DNA from: Rodentolepis nana
Taxonomy: Eukaryota > Platyhelminthes > Cestoda > Cyclophyllidea > Hymenolepididae
Direction: 5' to 3'
Assembly: GCA_900617975.1 (NCBI GenBank)
Contig: UZAE01012377.1
Location: 25,048-44,121, forward strand
Length of the DNA: 19,074 nt
This document shows positions 1 to 11,100 of the stretch, piece by piece. Numbering within the stretch: position 1 is the first letter of the stretch; every line of letters starts with the position of its first letter. The position numbers and the translations under genes are program-made. The notes under the pieces were generated by a model. That model had not been told where the DNA came from, searched no databases, and was given only the letters and a program-made list of their open reading frames with translations.

Positions 1-109
1 TACATCTGTGAATCATTCTTCTGTTCCCCTCTCGACTTTTTCGTTTTGATGTTTCACCTCCCTGTGAAGCCCGAATTCAGCTAAAGGCCATCTGAAATAA
101 ATAAATAGA
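1..109 (+). mobile_element. SINE-like repeat, copy 1 (cut by window start)
   Basis: The strand given is the head-to-tail direction. This is the 3' half of the repeat, from the CATCTGTGAATCA segment through the TGTGAAGC segment to an A-rich AATAAATAAATA tail. Relative to other copies it jumps from CTAAAGG directly to CCAT, lacking about 28 bp of the region before the tail. The head lies outside the window, so no target-site duplication can be checked. Confidence 0.8.
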
Positions 110-190
110 TTGTTGCGTAATGTGCAAAAATCCATTATAGTATGCTGACTTTATAAATGAGATTATCTACTGTTGATAGAGTTAATAATA

Positions 191-231
191 TGATAATGAT
201 AACTATCAAAATGCATTTGATATAAATAAAT
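191..231 (+). repeat. Isolated tail fragment of the SINE-like repeat
   Basis: ATAATGATAACTATCAAAATGC followed by ATTTGATATAAATAAAT in this stretch matches the last ~45 bp of the family (TAATGATAGCTATCAAAACGCC, then ATTTGTTATAAATAAATA). It lies ~80 bp beyond copy 1, and supplies roughly the tail region copy 1 lacks. It may be a severely head-truncated copy or part of a rearranged copy 1. Confidence 0.6.
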
Positions 232-547
232 GGTGTATTTTTGTTGTAATTAATTTAGCTAATATAACATTGAAACTCAAATAGTAATCACTTCAAAGAA
301 TATGGATTATAGGAGGGAATAAAATTAAAGAATTTTTCGTAAAAATGTAGAATTAATAAATTTTTTTAAAATAAACTTTAAATAGCATCCCTGTCCAGTA
401 AGTTGTTCATTTAAGCAAAACGCATGACGGTGTTGAGGATATAAATAGATTTTTAAATAATCGCACCGATAATCTTAAGATCCCAAACAGTATACAAAGA
501 AGCAGATTAACCTTATCTGGGTTCACTTGGAATTGACGACAAAACAT

Positions 548-868
548 TTTATTATTTCAAATGGCGGACGTTTTGATAGCTATCATTAGCTATTTAGCTG
601 ACTTCGGACTTCACAGAGGGAGGAACATCAAAGTGAGCAAAATTGGAGAGGTGGAAAAGTAGTGTAATTCACAGATGTAAAAGAGACAGACAGACACGAA
701 GGCAGAGAAAAGGTAAGGTGGGTACTGTTGAAGTGGTCGAATTTGACATACAGTGGGGTGATGGTAGTTAGAAGTCAGAAGTCAACTACCGGTTAATAGA
801 CTTTTTGCCTTATGAGTATAAGTTGCCCAAAGTGCACCACGTGGAGGTAAGTCTATCGCACACCCCAT
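548..868 (-). mobile_element. SINE-like repeat, copy 2 (full length, with target-site duplication)
   Basis: This ~321 bp copy has its tail at the left and its head at the right. It is flanked by GACAAAACAT (538-547) and GACAAAATAT (869-878), a 10 bp duplication with one mismatch. It has all family segments: the tail-proximal GATAGCTATCATTAGC, GACA repeats near 687, CATACAGTGGGGTGATGG, and the head with CACCACGTGGAGGTAAGTCTATCGCACACCCC. No reading frame of note lies within. Confidence 0.88.
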
Positions 869-878
869 GACAAAATAT

Positions 879-1601
879 AATCCCCCCCCCCGCCAGCATC
901 CAAGTTGGCTTGAATTGCACTCTTTGGAGAAATCGATATAACCTTTTTTGACTTTTGCTTAAATAACATTACTTGCATTGTTGCAAATTTTTCGACAGTT
1001 TTTTTATTACACTTTTGGTTTGGGTTTTTTTTACAGATCATGGTAAGTATCTCCCTTTTGCAAGTGATAGAAAGTGGACAATGCAGGAAAGAAGATATTG
1101 TAAATTGCTGACAAAGATTTGATAACAATTGATTGAATTAATTTTTATTAAGTTATCAAGTTAACGGATTATAATTATTTACTTATTTTAATTCCTCTTA
1201 TCATTCTGTTCAATTCTCGTGAGGTCTTCTTAAATCGTTTCCTAACACTCACCTCTAACGAAGCTACTTTCTTCACTAATTAAACAGAACCTTCCATTTG
1301 GCCATCTTTTTCCTGAATTCGTGTTTTCAATCATTTAGTCCACCGGATATGCACCGACCTATATCTTTTGCAACTTTCAGCCCGATGTTCCAACCAGAAA
1401 AGGGAAAATTACAAATTGTCGGTGTTATTACAGTGCAACTCGAACAGGAATCTCGATATTAAGTTTTTCAAGGATAAATTAGTAATAATTATACTTTTTA
1501 CCTTGACACCATCTCTTTTTAATCGAGCCCTCCTCATGGGCAATTTTTTTTGGGATTGCTCGAATTCGCTCTGTCTACTCCGTATTTCTTCTTGGCAACT
1601 T
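879..1601. other. Non-coding stretch between repeat copies 2 and 3
   Basis: AT-rich, with a run of 10 C at 882-891 directly beside copy 2. Short open frames on both strands show no family resemblance. Nothing else was recognised. Confidence 0.6.
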
Positions 1602-1615
1602 ATACTTTACTTCGG

Positions 1616-1936
1616 GGTGTGGGATAGACTTATCTCCTCGTGGTGCACCCTAGGCAACGTATAATCATACGCAAAAAATTCTATTAACCGGCATTTGATT
1701 TCTCACTTCAAACAACCACCACCCCACTGTATGTCATATTCGTCCCCTACTACAGTACTCAACTTACCCTTTCTGAGCCCTTGTGTCTGTCTGATTTTTT
1801 TGCATCTGTGAATCACTCTTCTATTCCCCCTCCCGAATTCTTCTCACTTTCATGTTCCTCCACCCCTCTGTGAAGCTTGAAGTCAACTAAAGGGCTAATG
1901 ATAGCTATCAAAACGCCTGCCATTTGTTATAAATAA
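1616..1936 (+). mobile_element. SINE-like repeat, copy 3 (full length, perfect 14 bp target-site duplication)
   Basis: The copy runs from GGTGTGGGATAGACTT to the TTATAAATAA tail. It is bounded by ATACTTTACTTCGG at 1602-1615 and exactly again at 1937-1950. It is the clearest insertion in the window, and its two boundaries define the element ends used for the other copies. Confidence 0.92.
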
Positions 1937-1950
1937 ATACTTTACTTCGG

Positions 1951-2321
1951 AGACCATTGGGGTAATTCAGGCAGCTTCAATCTTCTTCTTCTACTTCTTC
2001 CCATTAGTAGCTACGTAACGGACTTTTCACGAGTCTTGGTTGAACAGCCGTACTGAAGCTTATGAGTACTGCTTTCATCTTATTCATCTTTTTTTCTTAT
2101 GATGTGTTCTTTATCTTTCTCATGGTCCATGTCCTCGGATTCTGGTACCTGAAGGAAAACACTGTACTTCAGGAGCAAGATCTCAATTCACTATCCTTCC
2201 GATAGCATTCGCTTTCAATACTCGCTTCGTTTCAACCATAATCTCAAAAACCAGTTCAGGACGCTGCTTCATATCCTCTCGTTATTTCGTCTCCTTATAG
2301 TAACACGTTTATGGAGATTAC
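1951..2321. other. Spacer between repeat copies 3 and 4
   Basis: Starts with a CTT-rich microsatellite-like tract (about 1980-2000) and is otherwise unremarkable. No gene recognised. Confidence 0.5.
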
Positions 2322-2332
2322 TTCATGGATTT

Positions 2333-2623
2333 GGGGTGTGCGATAGACTTACCTCCACGTGGTGCACCCTGGGCAACGTTTACTCATGCGGCAAAAAAGT
2401 CTATTAACTGGCAGTTGACTTCTGACTTCAAACTACCCTCACCCCACAGTACTTACCTCACCTTTTTCAACCTTTGTGTCTCTCTTTTACATCTTTAAAA
2501 CACTCTTCTGTCCCCTCCCCTCTCGAAATTTTTTTCCACATTGATATTTCTTCTTTTCTGTGAGGCCTGAAGTCACCTAAAGGGCTAATGTAATTATCAA
2601 AATGCCTGCCATTTGTTATAAAT
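2333..2623 (+). mobile_element. SINE-like repeat, copy 4 (with perfect 11 bp target-site duplication)
   Basis: TTCATGGATTT at 2322-2332 is repeated at 2624-2634. The copy is ~291 bp, shorter than copies 2 and 3 because about 25 bp between CACCCCAC and CAGTACT are missing. Head (GATAGACTTACCTCCACGTGG) and tail (CATTTGTTATAA) are intact. Confidence 0.92.
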
Positions 2624-2634
2624 TTCATGGATTT

Positions 2635-5600
2635 CCATTCCGCTTCATGATTTTCTTCAAGATGACTATTGGTTTCATCACCTGACTGGACGCTTGGACA
2701 AAAAAATGAGGCAAGGTATAAATAATTAAATAGATGGAGTTTTAAGTAAAGTAAAACTTTCCGAAACACGTTTTCATTAGAAGTTCGATTTGCGTAATTG
2801 TATTAACCAGAGTTCACACTTGGTGTCCAACGTTCTGATTTCCTAAAACTTTTTGGGAATTTTACTCGGAAGGTTAAAAAGCACTACTGATGTGGCAAGA
2901 ATGTCATGCAGTCTTCATCGTGTACTTGGGCGAGTGGAAGTCAATTGAAGAAATTTCAAAGTTCCGATGACTTTTCAACAAATAATACAAGTTGAATCGA
3001 GATAATTTCGTTGAAAGTGAGATTCGTAACAATCACAGGATGAATGAAACTTTTGAACTGTTCATTTACATGTGTTCCTAACCTCCACAATAACCGTTTT
3101 ATTTTACGAACACTGGGATATCTCTGAGATTGATTCGGCCTGCATCCTCACCCCTTCCAAAATATTTGACAAAATCTGATCTGCTTTAGGATCATAGCGA
3201 AATTTATTAACTTGTCAAGTTAAGGAAGTTTCCAAAATTTCAGGTATTATGTTCATAAATTTATAAAATCGTAATTATAGAATCATAGGTTTATTTTCTG
3301 CCATTTCTTCAGAAAACATTCATTCCTCTTCAGGAAAAACCAAAAAATCACCAATGTGCAATGAGGGTTCAATAAATATTCAAATTTAGAGCTCTTATTA
3401 CCTTTTATCATCAATTATTACGGTCTATAAGCCAACATCCCAGCAATGAAGAGTTATACTTTTCACCTACAAAATATTTTTTCTGCAGTTCATATACGCT
3501 CTTATAGAAGGATAAGCGTTACTTCTAATAGGAATAGGAAAAAGCCATTAAACATCAATTTTATCAAATGAAAGAGATTGAATAATTATTCATAATTGCA
3601 TCTCTCCCTTGACAGTATTAAATCGCCGAGCACAGGTGCACAGTTTAAAACATTGGAGGTGCATAAAACTCTATAATAATGTTATCGATCGATGAGCAAA
3701 CCCTTTGATTATTCAATTCGAATGAATTAAATGGCTCTTTTACTTCTCCTATTGAAGCTGAGTCTGGATATGCCTTCATTTTCACAAATTATGAATAAGG
3801 ATAGGTAAAATACTAGACATCGTGACATCATTTCAATCCAGACAATTAGAGCAATTATCGTCACACTCCTACGGGATTTAAAATTTTGATCGTAATAAGA
3901 AAGTGAGCAATCATATTACCTTCCCTAATATTATTTTATATCACAACTTAACTGTGATGGGAGATTTTAAATCTTAGAAAGACGAGGCAAGTCTCCCAAT
4001 AATTGAATTAGAAGATTAGGCAAAATTAGCCAAACGTCAGTATATGGATCAGCTTATTTGAAAGCGCATTATTTTCCATGGCAGCACAAGTTGAAATAAT
4101 AGAACAGCAAGAAAATACGTGAATTTACAAAATATTTTAGTTAGAGTTAACTAGGGAGTTCAAAGAGAAGTATTTATTTAAATCCAGGGCTCCTGTTAAT
4201 TTGTTAAGCATTGAATGCTCAATTCACGTAACTCACATTGCAATAACCTAATTTCTTTCACACTAATCTCATGAATGTGGACATGAGTGCGCTAACCGCT
4301 TGACTGTTCAACACACGTATATTCACTTACATTTTCTGACGGCCATGTGATTAAAACTACATTTTTTGGGATAATATTGGATACATTTAGTGATAATATA
4401 ATGAAACAAATTTATTCTCAGGCCATATTTTTATTGATTGATTTAGTGTTGATTTAAATGAATCTGTGAGGTATTGGTGACGAATCTCAAGCTAGATAGC
4501 GGTAATTAATGAAATTCATAAATTTAAAATTTCTCGTTTTGATAATTCATGCAAAACAAGATCGGCGATTTCCGAGCCCATATAACAACTGAGCGTGTGT
4601 TTGCCTCTGATGAGCATAAACATGTAAATATAAAGAAAGTCTTAATTAAAATACAACTTTAACACAAAGTTCCTATATCCCTCGTATTTTGCTAATTGCT
4701 AATCTCATTAAAAGGGATAGATCACAGTAAAATGAAATTTTAAGAAAATCTATTGACCTGAGTTTAACGAATTTGAGAAGGAAAATCGTGACCTGCCGAA
4801 GGTGTTCTTCAAGAGCTTACCTATTTGCCAGCAAGATGATTCAAGTTTAATTTTGCGGATGTTTAAATGAAAAAACCAAGATCAATTTCTTTTACGATCA
4901 GAGATAAATTCTCAATTTGTTACTTGGCAATTTGAATAGGGATTTTGAGACTAACTTTCTCTATTAAATTGAGACCACTTAAAGGCTATTTACAATTTCT
5001 TCATTTTCCCCCTAATGTACGTGTTGAGCCAGAGCTACATTCTTTTTCTCATTTTGAATTGCTGATGTTCGTGAAATGTTCAGCCCCTGTTACCTTTACC
5101 CGACGATTCGAGTACTTGCTTTATTCTTTACTGTCAAATGATGCACATTTCACTTTAATTTAAAACTAACTAAAGTAGTGCTGAATATCATCATCAGTAG
5201 AAGTGAAAATGGCTTGAATTTTTACTTCAAATATGATCTGTGAATGGGGTGTGGGGAGCTCCGAGACATTGGTCCAAGTGACTCAGAAATCATCAAGAGA
5301 ATCAGGAACAAATGTTTACTTCAGTGAGGAGCCATATATTTTTCATAATAATATGATCTTGTTGTATTGTTTTATTATTCAGTTATTGCTGAAATGGTGG
5401 ATTTATTCTCGAAACGTCTAATGTTATTGCACCATTCTTTGAAGTAATGAAAACTTAACAGCAGCTTATGCCTTTGAAGCTTTGGTTTTTTAATTATAAC
5501 AACTTATATTACCTAATGGATCATTTAGGTTTCATTTGAAATTAATGCTAAAATTGGGTAGATTTATATATTTGGCATATTAGACTACTTAGCTCCTAGA

Positions 5601-7080
5601 ATGCATGCAGCATTAGTGCACTGACTGTTTTCGCCCCCCCCCACTCAGAGCGACTCAAGCCACATTGTTTCTAGGATATCGATTTGCACTCCCAGGTGAA
5701 TGATCATGTCTGCCTCTTCTTTGTATTAATTTTTCCATGGGACCACCCATGATCAACTAAGCTTAACGTTCCATTCCTTTCAAAGTGAGACAAATTATTT
5801 TACTCTCTCGTTCTAGGACTATTTTATTGTACTCACTGTTCTATTTATAGGTGGTGTTTATTGCTTAAAAAGCAGGTATAACTTACTGCTGCTTCCTTCA
5901 AGGGTTGAGACATATTGTTACACTGGGGGAGAGGTTAATAAGATATCTAAAAATCTTAATAATTATTTCCACTGAGGAAAAAATATAAAGTGGAAATAAC
6001 TGAGTCATATAGGGTAATATGAATCTCAAAAGTTCTATTACACAAACAGGTTGTTTGAAATCAGAAATTTAAACGAAATGAGAAAAGCCAAAAATATTAG
6101 TTTCTTCTGTTGACCAAAATTTGATATAGATATAGACACTGAATGAATACTTCGAAGGGTAACCGGGGGGGGGGGGAATTCGATATTGCTACAAAGTATC
6201 GAAATTTTTTTGCATTTTACACTGGATTTGACATTTTCATAGTTCGATTTCCTTGCAATATAATGATTATTTTATTTCGACTAAGAGAAAATTCAGAAGT
6301 TGCTTGACCTGAAAATTTCTGATGATAATCAAAACAACTGATTCTGAAATATATTGATTTAATCCTCAGCTTAATATTTTGTTTTATCTATTTATTCGTT
6401 AATTTAAAAAATATGACTGCTATGATTGGCTATTGCTTATTAAAACATAAAAGCTTTGTTAGGCTAGTAAGGGTGGGATATCTTTTGACAAGTAATAAGC
6501 AATATAGATTGAATATATAATAACAGCATTTGAAGTAAGGTCAAAGAAGAATGTCTCTTTAAACTTCTATGTAAAGAGAAAAACAATTTAACTTCAGCCC
6601 TACATAGAAAAGTTGGTAGAAAAGTGGATAATCGACTAAAAGTGTTCAATTAATTTGATTATATCATGTGACTTGTCGAAACTTCCTCTAAGAAGAGGTT
6701 GCGTGAATTTTTACCCCGAGGGAAATCGGATCATCATGCTCACATTTATTTAGCCCAGCAAACAAACTTTATTTGAAAACAACATTTAAACTACGCAAGT
6801 AATTAGAACTGTAATATGAAGGACAAAAATTTTAAGTTCATGAAAATATCAAATAATAAAAATATTTCACCGTTTGTAAATTCCGAAACAGTGATAGAAT
6901 TATGCAAATTTTATTAGTCTTGAAATTATGTTTGCAATCATTATTTTTAAAGGATTCACTAATAGATTTCAATTATCATGCAAGGGCATATCAATTTAGT
7001 TTATATATTTTAGTGTTCAAGCATAAAAAGTCATTAAATAAATTAATTTAACATTGCTTAAACCTTATTTTTTTCTGAGT
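2635..7080. other. AT-rich intergenic region upstream of SPT6
   Basis: About 4.4 kb without a supportable gene. Short open frames (for example 4945-5163, 5233-5421 and 6464-6649) have no motif, splice pattern or composition pointing to coding. Runs of 9 C (5634-5642) and 12 G (6165-6176) and a perfect 8+1+8 palindrome (3207-3223) are the only local structures noted. The SPT6 promoter presumably lies at the right end, but no TATA box or initiator could be named with confidence. Confidence 0.6.
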
Positions 7081-7120
7081 ATGCAAGATGGTAAAAATAT
7101 TTTACTTTGTTTTAAATTGC

Positions 7121-7141
7121 CAGTTTATCCGATATATACAG
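7121..7141 (+). promoter_or_regulatory. Candidate 3' splice acceptors in the SPT6 5' UTR (cis or spliced-leader)
   Basis: Two CAG trinucleotides, ending at 7123 and 7141, follow a T-rich stretch (7101-7118) and lie 57 and 39 bases ahead of the chosen ATG. Either could receive a 5' UTR exon, or a spliced leader if this is a trans-splicing lineage such as flatworms. No leader or upstream exon is visible, so this is a weak inference. Confidence 0.25.
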
Positions 7142-7180
7142 GGGGCTCATTTGGTCAGTCTTGCCTGTGCTGTCTATACG

Positions 7181-8191
7181 ATGTCGGGTTTCTTCGACTC
7201 AGAAGCTTCTGTATCAGATGGAGAGGGTGAACCAGTTACCAAGAGACCAAAGAGGTACAATGATTCCATTTCATCTGAAGATAGCGAGGATGATGATCAT
7301 TTTCCTAATGAGGACGAAATCTTACGAAAAGAAGGTCAGGGATTTATTGTCGACGATGAAGATGAAGGCGATGATGAATCGGAAAATGAAAGTGGCATGA
7401 GCGACAATTCAGCTAAAGACGATGTTGCGGAAGATGATGGCTTAGATGATGATGATTACCAATTAATTCATGAAAATATGGGAATTAATTTGCGTCGTAC
7501 AACAAAAAAGCGTCGTCTTATTGTTGATGATGAGGATGATGCTGATGCTAGCACCACAAGAGCGTCTAAAGAGGCACGGAGTCGTGAAGCAATTGCCCGT
7601 CAGATTTTTGAGGATGATGAAGATGTTGATATGGAGAGAAGACGTGAACCTCTTCGTCAAGCTCCCACATTTGAGGCCAAATCTGACGACGAAGAAAATG
7701 AAGATTCAGATGATATGGGCGATTTTATTGTTGACACAGTTAATGAAGACGGAGGAAGTAAACGAAAGCGCCAATTCGTTCATTCAGATCCGAATCTGCA
7801 AGAGGCGCAGGAAATTTTCGGTGTTGATTTTGACTTTGATGATCTTGATCAGCACCATGATCAGGAAAGTGATGTGAGCGGAGAGTCTGAATATTTGGAT
7901 GAGGATAGCGAGGAAGCAATGGTTCGCAGACGCCAGAAACGAGAAGCAAAGGCTGCTTCCCACGATGTCCTTTATGATATATTCGACCCTTCGGATCTAG
8001 AGCGCAAGTTCTACCGACCTGAAGATGAAAGAATTCGTCGTTTAGACGTTCCAGAACGCATGCAGCTTCGCAGGCTCCCCGTCAAGAGACTTGATCCCAA
8101 ATCTGATACATACAATGATGATTTATTGGAAATTGAAGCTGAGGCGGAATGGATATTTATTAATGCTTTTAAGATCCATGAAGGGAAATTT
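7181..8191 (+). CDS. SUPT6H: SPT6 coding exon 1 (residues 1-337): acidic N-terminus and IWS1-binding segment
   Basis: This exon is rich in Asp, Glu and Ser. It carries three conserved landmarks: DYQLIHENMG at 92-101, DFIVD at 181-185, and the IWS1/Spn1-binding segment QEAQEIFGVDFDFDDL ending at 222. PERMQLRRLPVK at 291-302 opens the structured core. The N-terminal acidic region in Spt6 contacts histones and nucleosomes, and IWS1 competes for the same segment. The donor is gtaagt at 8192, phase 0. An in-frame ATG lies upstream at 7088, but the 31 residues it would add are hydrophobic and unlike the family, so 7181 is preferred. Confidence 0.94.
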
Positions 8192-11100
8192 GTAAGTATT
8201 CTGATTCCATTTCATTCTCATATCCTTTTAGCCCTCTTCTGCTACGGATAGCATCTTTGAGGTTCTGAAAATTATGAAGACGTCCCTTGCAGAAGTTCCT
8301 TTTATAGCTTTTTACAGAAAAGAGCATTTCGCCAAGCTCTTCAATATCAACGACCTTTGGTTAATTTATGAATTTGATGAGAAGTGGGAAGAACTCCAAA
8401 AAGACCGTAAAGTTCTCATCAATGCAATGTCGAAAATGCATAAGTATCTTGAATCGAAGTCGAATGAGGTGGAAAGTGAAATTAGACCTGGTTGCGATGG
8501 TTTGATTCGACTAATGGCACTGTAAGTTACATATTCTCTTATTTTTATTGCCCTGCCTTTTTAGTGCAAAAAGTGCTTCATCCATGGACGAGATTCAAGA
8601 TGTACGTATGGATTACTTGCTTCATTACGCGATTCACAAACAGGATTTGGAGATTTGGGAGGGCAAAGATGTTAGTCTTCAAAGGAAGGTAAGAAGTCTG
8701 TACTATTTCCTTTATGCTATTAATTTACATGACAACCGTACATAAGTTTGAGAAGAGGCTAAGAAATTGGATTTTTTGGTTTAAATTAGAAAACGTTAGT
8801 CTTCATTTTTCTCATTGTATTATTTTAAGGGCATTTCTTTGCTTCTTAATTCATCTAATATGTGCCTTAATAAAAATCTGTTTACATCTCGGTTCCCTAA
8901 TATTACTTTACTTCTTATTGTGCCCTCTAGAAGACAGATAAAGAAGAGGGTTCAAAGGATAACCGAGGTGACGACGATGACCCAGATGACGAAGATTATG
9001 TCCCTGATGAGGGTCTCAAAAAAGTTTCTTTGCAAGATCAAGAAGAAACTGAGAAGCCGCCTGAGGAAACTCAGCCGATAGCAAAGAAGCGACCCAGTAT
9101 GGGAGCACTTATGACTACTGTAGATCCTCTAACTGGCCGTCGTATTAGACAGCGTCAGGTTCGCACCACAGCTGCTTATGAAGTCGCTCAGAGAGCTGGA
9201 ATTAGTGGACTCGTGGAAAAATTTGGTCTCTCCTCAGAACAATTCGCTGACAATGTACGAGATCAATATCGTCGACATGAAGTCACAACCTGCCCTATAA
9301 TGCCTCACGATGCCGCTCAGGATTATATCTGTCCGCAGTTTCCTAATTCAGAGTCTGTTTTAAAGGCAGCACGATATATTTTGGCTTATCAGATTGCAGC
9401 TGAACCAATTGTTCGACGATGGGCACGGCAGAGTCTTGAAAGTCAAATAGTAATCGATGTCAAACCCACCCCGAAGGGCATGCGAATTATCGATGAAAAC
9501 CATCCACTGGTTTCTATTAAGTTCTTAAAGAATAAACCAGTACAAGAACTCATGTCAAATGCAATTTTCATTCAAATCCATAGTGTAAGTTTTTTTACTC
9601 TTTTATTTTGAGAGTTTGAAGTTTACCTAAACTTCTTTCCTCTTCTATGCAGGCTAACCGAGAGGGTTTGATCACCTACAATTTACACGCTCTTGAATAT
9701 CAGCAGAAAGGCATCTCTCTACTGGATAACTTGATACCATTTTTCCATCAAGATGAATTCAGTGCCTTGGCACAGGCTTGGAATGAGCAACGTTCCCTAA
9801 TTCTGAAAGAAGCAATTGAAGCTTTCATACAGCCTGCAATAATCAAGGAAATTCAACGTAAACTCCTCGAATCTAGCCAGAAAACGGTCATAAGCGTATG
9901 TCGTTTTTTTTCTTTTTAAATTTCTATAAAATAAATAGTTTGAATCATGCTTTTCTGTTCTCATAGATATGCTCAAACACGCTCTTTGAGCGCCTACGAA
10001 TAGCGCCATATGTCGTTGATGACCTTCGAAGTGGTGGTGGAATGGGAGATGATGAGGAAGATGGTGGCCAGCACTACTACGGTGAGGGCTCTTCCAATGG
10101 AAATTCTGTTTGGCCAAAACCTGCTCGTCTTCTTGCTTTTGCTCTCTCTGACGACTCCGAAACGTCCAGGGCCATGGTTACTGTCGTGAAACTAGATGCG
10201 GATGGTGAAGTTCTGGACTTTCTTAATCTTCCTGGTCTTCTGATTAGCCCTAAGTCCCATCGACCCGAGCATAAACGTTGGCACGTAAGTTGACCCCTCT
10301 TTTCAATTTTAACCGATTATGTGATGCGTTTTGCACACTTCAATCTGGCTTTATATTACAGCAAGAGGATGTTAAGAAATTGGACAAATTTATATCAAAA
10401 GGTGATCCCCAAGCCATTGTGATTGGATGTAATTCACGACGTTCTCTTGATCTGAAGGATGTGGTGCAGAGACAGATTGATGAGATTGTTGGAGATGGCC
10501 GTATTTCAAGACGTCCCAACATTATTCTGATGGACACAGAGTTAGCGAAAGTTTACGCACGCTCTGAAGCTGCTACTTCCTCTCTCCCATCTTCGTACAC
10601 TCTCCTCCTCAAGGAGGCTATCTCTCTGGGTCGTAGACTTCAGGTATGTGTCATTCTTACATAAAAATACCTTTGTTGAATAGAATTAATGTGTTTTTGC
10701 TCCTTCAGGATCCTTTGGCTGAATTTGCCCAACTATTTAATGCTCCAGATATGGAAATATTGGGCCTGAGATGGCATAGTGCCCAAGATGAAGTACCCCG
10801 TGATAAACTTTTACGAGCTCTTGAACACGAATTCGTGAACCGAACTAACGAAGTCGGCGTAGATCTTAATCGATGCATTCTCCACTCCCACACAGCTAAC
10901 CTTCTCCAATTCGTCTCAGGATTAGGCCCAAGAAAAGCCGCTTATATCATCAAGGTATGAATATCTGCTTACATCGTTATGAGTGGCATTTGGGCGTGAT
11001 TTTATAGGCCTTTTTGTTTGTTTTTTTAGCTACTTAAACACGATAAAATGTTCCTAACTAATCGTGAACTACTGGCGAGATCTCTTGGCCTTGGACCGAA

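Noticed and set aside
548..868. Reading the repeat as a MITE (DNA transposon)
   Set aside because: The two ends are not inverted repeats of each other, the target duplications vary from 10 to 14 bp, and the tails are A-rich with a head-truncated member, all favouring retroposition.
853..1128. Open frame on the minus strand
   Set aside because: Low-complexity composition, overlaps the C run and the edge of repeat copy 2, and shows no domain or homologue-like motif.
2333..2410. Hammerhead ribozyme in the repeat head (as in some schistosome SINE-like repeats)
   Set aside because: The CUGANGA and GAAA core elements are not present in either orientation, despite the closing stem.
2467..2769. 100-codon open frame on the minus strand
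   Set aside because: More than half lies inside repeat copy 4 and continues across its target-site duplication, so it is a chance frame.
4945..5421. Short open frames upstream of the gene
   Set aside because: No recognisable family, no splice context, and base composition like the surrounding intergenic DNA.
7088..7180. In-frame upstream ATG that would extend SPT6 by 31 residues
   Set aside because: The extension is hydrophobic and AT-rich-coded, unlike any SPT6 N-terminus. It contains candidate splice acceptors, and the family begins with Met-Ser followed by acidic residues, as at 7181.
7463..7949. Overlapping open frames on both strands within exon 1
   Set aside because: These are shadows of the acidic, GAT/GAA-rich SPT6 exon in other frames.
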